The notes beneath the pieces were generated by a model. The model was given only the letters and a program-made list of their open reading frames with translations, did no database searches and was not told the origin of the DNA. Both the position numbers and the translations under genes were made by a program. DNA of 7,656 nt from Nitrospiraceae bacterium UBA6898 (GTDB lineage: Bacteria > Nitrospirota > Thermodesulfovibrionia > Thermodesulfovibrionales > UBA6898): the NCBI GenBank assembly GCA_002448975.1, contig DKBO01000135.1, forward strand, positions 156 through 7,811, given 5' to 3'. Shown piece after piece: positions 5,754 to 7,656 of the stretch. The first letter of the stretch is position 1, and every line of letters begins with the position of its first letter.

Positions 5754-6545
5754 ATGTTCAATATTCAAGGTTCAAAGTTATCCACTCTCTTCACCCTGCT
5801 GATATGCATGGCAGTGCTGCTGGTCTCAGGCACGGCCTCAGCCATGCTCACGGCAAAGGCGAACCACGACAATATCAAGATCGACTTCTTCTATCACGGC
5901 AGCTCGGTCAGCGTCAGCGGCATCACCGAGCCGGGAACCGACCTCGTCATCAAGATAACATCACCCGAGGGTCACGAGACTCTCAAAGAAAAAGGCAAAG
6001 TCGGCGGCCTCCTCTGGATGAACGTCGGCACCATGAAGTTCGAGCACGTGTCGAACCTCTACTCCGTCCACAGCACGAAGAAACTGGAGGAATTGCTCGT
6101 CCCTGAGGAGATGGACAAGTACGGCATCGGGTACAAGGCGATCGAGAAACAGGCAGTACTCGACCCGGTCCAGAACAATGAAGAGAAGGCCAAGTGGTTC
6201 AGCGAATTCCTCAGGTTCAAGGAAAAGTCCAAGCTGTATGCCTCTTCGAACGGCAACATCGAGATGAAGGAGAAAGACGGAAAACAGTCCTACTACATCC
6301 TGACGCAGTGGCCGTACCAGGCGCCTCCGGGCGACTATCTCGTGACGGTCTATGCGGTGAAGGACGGCAAGGTCGTCGACCAGGCAGAATCAAAGGTGCT
6401 GGTCGAGCAGGCAGGCATCGTCAAGACGCTGGCAGGCATGGCAAAGAACAAAGCAGCGCTCTATGGACTGATCTCGATCGTCTCTGCACTGGGCGCCGGG
6501 TTCGGCGTCGGTCTGGTCTTCAGAAAGGGCGGAGGTGCACATTAA
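5754..6545 (+). CDS. Alph_Pro_TM (TIGR02186) family membrane-anchored periplasmic protein
   Basis: This is a protein of 263 residues with a Sec signal peptide (hydrophobic stretch ~11-25, probable cleavage after SGTASA at residue 30), an extracytoplasmic domain, and a C-terminal membrane helix (~235-256) ending in RKGGGAH. The folded part shows family hallmarks of Alph_Pro_TM/TIGR02186: a start of the type ANHDNIKIDFFYHGSSVSV, a glycine-rich turn (GTDLVIKITSP), and the core KGKVGGLLWMN followed by KFEHVSNLYSVHST (~79-108). The end of the domain (APPGDYLVTVYAVKDGKVV) looks like a beta-sandwich strand pair. The family has no established biochemical function but is often encoded beside TauE/SafE permeases, as here. 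AGGAGG at 5740-5745 inside the permease end precedes the ATG. I infer that it is an accessory or periplasmic partner of the permease. Recognition was made from memory of the family pattern, not from a search. Confidence 0.85.
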   Translation: MFNIQGSKLSTLFTLLICMAVLLVSGTASAMLTAKANHDNIKIDFFYHGSSVSVSGITEPGTDLVIKITSPEGHETLKEKGKVGGLLWMNVGTMKFEHVSNLYSVHSTKKLEELLVPEEMDKYGIGYKAIEKQAVLDPVQNNEEKAKWFSEFLRFKEKSKLYASSNGNIEMKEKDGKQSYYILTQWPYQAPPGDYLVTVYAVKDGKVVDQAESKVLVEQAGIVKTLAGMAKNKAALYGLISIVSALGAGFGVGLVFRKGGGAH

Positions 6546-6547
6546 TC

Positions 6548-7405
6548 ATGTATGAAACATTGGTAGTCGGCTTTGATGATTCATTGTCGAGCAAGGCAGC
6601 GCTTATCGAGGCCTCCAATAGGGTTCGTAAACATGGCGGGAAAGTGATCATGGTGCATGCGGTCTTTTTCGACACTGAAGAGTTCGGTATTGCTCCCGAT
6701 CAGCTTGACAAACGCATGAAGATCGGTGAAAAGGCCTGCATTGAATCTAAGGAAAAGATAACCTCGGAATTCGGCATAGAGGTGCAGTCCCTGCTCTGCG
6801 AAGGTGATCCCCCTGATGTGATCCTCGACGTTGCCCAGGGGAAGAAGGCGGATCTCATCGTGCTTGGGACTTACGGCAGGCGCGGCCTGAACCGGCTTCT
6901 TATGGGAAGTGTCACCTCCCGCATTATCCTGGATTCACCGGCCGATGTGCTCGTTGTGAAAAAGCCCTGCACCGAATGCACTGGAGAGTATGCTTCGGTG
7001 CTTGTTCCCTTCGACGGCTCTGACTTCAGCAAACGAGCCCTGAACCGGGCCTGCCAGATCGCGAAGCAGGACAGCAGTTCAGTCACCGTACTCTACGTTA
7101 TCCCCCGGTACGAGGAAATGGTCAACTTTTTCAAGACCGAATCGATACGGAAGAGCCTGATGCAGGAGGCCGAGAAGATTATGGAAACGGCCAGGGAGTT
7201 TGCAGCCATCCAGGGAATAGCGGTGAAGACAGAGGTGACCGAAGGCTATGCGCCCGACCGGATTGCGGAGATCGCTAAAGAACGGAGCCAAGATCTGATC
7301 GTAATAGGCAGCCACGGATACCGCGGTATGAACAAGGCAATCATGGGCAGCACGACCGAACGGGTCATTCTGAACGCCGGCTGTCCGATACTCATAGTGA
7401 GGTAA
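6548..7405 (+). CDS. Universal stress protein with two tandem UspA domains
   Basis: This is a cytoplasmic Usp protein of 285 residues made of two complete UspA domains. Domain 1 (1-~138) starts with ETLVVGFDDSLSSKAAL and ends with G107-TY-G110-nine residues-G120-S121, then PADVLVVKK. Domain 2 (~147-285) starts with YASVLVPFDGSDFSKRAL and ends with G254-SH-G257-nine residues-G267-S268, then GCPILIVR. Both carry the G-2x-G-9x-G(S/T) motif of ATP-binding Usps, so two nucleotide sites are expected. The open frame extends upstream to 6194, but that part overlaps the previous gene. The ATG at 6548 has GGAGGT at 6531-6536 and starts the first Usp strand, so it is the correct start. It lies two bases after the preceding stop. 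Tandem Usps usually act as pseudo-dimers in stress survival. The cysteines C84, C141 and C144 are notable but unassigned. Confidence 0.95.
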   Translation: MYETLVVGFDDSLSSKAALIEASNRVRKHGGKVIMVHAVFFDTEEFGIAPDQLDKRMKIGEKACIESKEKITSEFGIEVQSLLCEGDPPDVILDVAQGKKADLIVLGTYGRRGLNRLLMGSVTSRIILDSPADVLVVKKPCTECTGEYASVLVPFDGSDFSKRALNRACQIAKQDSSSVTVLYVIPRYEEMVNFFKTESIRKSLMQEAEKIMETAREFAAIQGIAVKTEVTEGYAPDRIAEIAKERSQDLIVIGSHGYRGMNKAIMGSTTERVILNAGCPILIVR

Positions 7406-7411
7406 AGAAAC

Positions 7412-7656
7412 ATGAAAGGATATCGCAAGGTACTTATTGCCGTGAACGGATCGAAAGAGGTGCTCTCGAAGGGGATCAACCTCGCCTGCGACGAGAAGTG
7501 CTGGATCACGGTCGTCAAAGTGCTTCCGCCGAACGAAGGCGATCTGAATCTCGTCGGGATAAAGAACATCGAAGATGTGCTCGACAACGGCTCCCGGCTT
7601 GAAACCGCCGAGATCAGACGTCTTGCCGACACGGAAGGAGTGCTGGTCAAGACGAG
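7412..7656 (+). CDS. Universal-stress-protein-like gene, 5' part (continues beyond window)
   Basis: The first 81 residues of another Usp-like protein are present, open at the right edge. The opening YRKVLIAVNGSKEVLSKGINLA fits the first strand and helix of a UspA domain, and CWITVVKVLPP fits the second strand. N12-G13-S14 occupies the place where most Usps have D-G-S. The nucleotide motif, if any, would lie outside the window. The ATG follows the previous stop by six bases, with GAGG at 7399-7402 as a modest ribosome site. It is therefore the fifth gene of the same operon and the third Usp-like protein in it. Confidence 0.85.
   Translation, partial: MKGYRKVLIAVNGSKEVLSKGINLACDEKCWITVVKVLPPNEGDLNLVGIKNIEDVLDNGSRLETAEIRRLADTEGVLVKT

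Noticed and set aside
5754..5815. Lipoprotein signal in the Alph_Pro_TM protein (cysteine 18)
   Set aside because: The residues before C18 (LLI) do not fit a lipobox, and the cysteine lies inside the hydrophobic core. A standard cleavage after SGTASA fits better.
6194..6547. Upstream extension of the tandem Usp reading frame by 118 codons
   Set aside because: It overlaps the end of the Alph_Pro_TM gene in another frame and its translation is arginine- and glycine-rich with low plausibility. A ribosome site and the first Usp strand both mark 6548 as the start.

Overview
The window (about 54% GC in coding regions, with a markedly AT-rich gap at 4045-4327) looks like a chromosomal piece of a Gram-negative bacterium. 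The supporting signs are a two-component system with a periplasmic sensor domain, a sigma-54 activator of the NtrC family, a matching -24/-12 promoter, strong AGGAGG ribosome sites, and a TauE/Alph_Pro_TM/universal-stress-protein operon. I would guess Nitrospirota or a deltaproteobacterial (Desulfobacterota-like) lineage. That is inference from gene style, not from a marker gene. No tRNA, rRNA, CRISPR, transposase or phage gene is visible.

Region 1 (1-1013, minus strand, runs off the left edge) is the start of an unusual Lon-type AAA+ protease. It lacks the usual N-terminal substrate-binding domain. A complete response-regulator receiver domain is inserted between the helical segment that ends in the LAV motif and the Walker A strand. 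Region 2 (1014-1102) is a short divergent intergenic stretch.

Region 3 (1103-4044, plus strand) is a two-gene operon. It encodes a membrane histidine kinase with a helical, HBM-like periplasmic sensor, then its NtrC-family sigma-54-dependent response regulator (receiver, AAA+ with GAFTGA, Fis-type helix-turn-helix).

Region 4 (4045-4327) is a dense control region. It holds three copies of a dyad GTTYA-N5-TAAAC, a long imperfect inverted repeat that contains the middle copy, a possible IHF site, and a well-spaced -24/-12 sigma-54 promoter ending just upstream of a consensus ribosome site. Region 5 (4328 to the right edge) is the operon this promoter should drive: a degenerate UspA-like protein, a TauE/SafE-family permease, a secreted and membrane-anchored Alph_Pro_TM (TIGR02186) protein, a tandem-domain universal stress protein, and the start of a further Usp-like protein.

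The simplest reading is a signalling island. The kinase senses an extracytoplasmic cue and phosphorylates the NtrC-type regulator, which binds the three dyads and activates the sigma-54 promoter of an anion-export and stress operon. The divergent receiver-containing Lon is a candidate second output of the same kinase, which would place regulated proteolysis under two-component control. The domain architecture and DNA sites are seen directly; the circuit linking them is inference.
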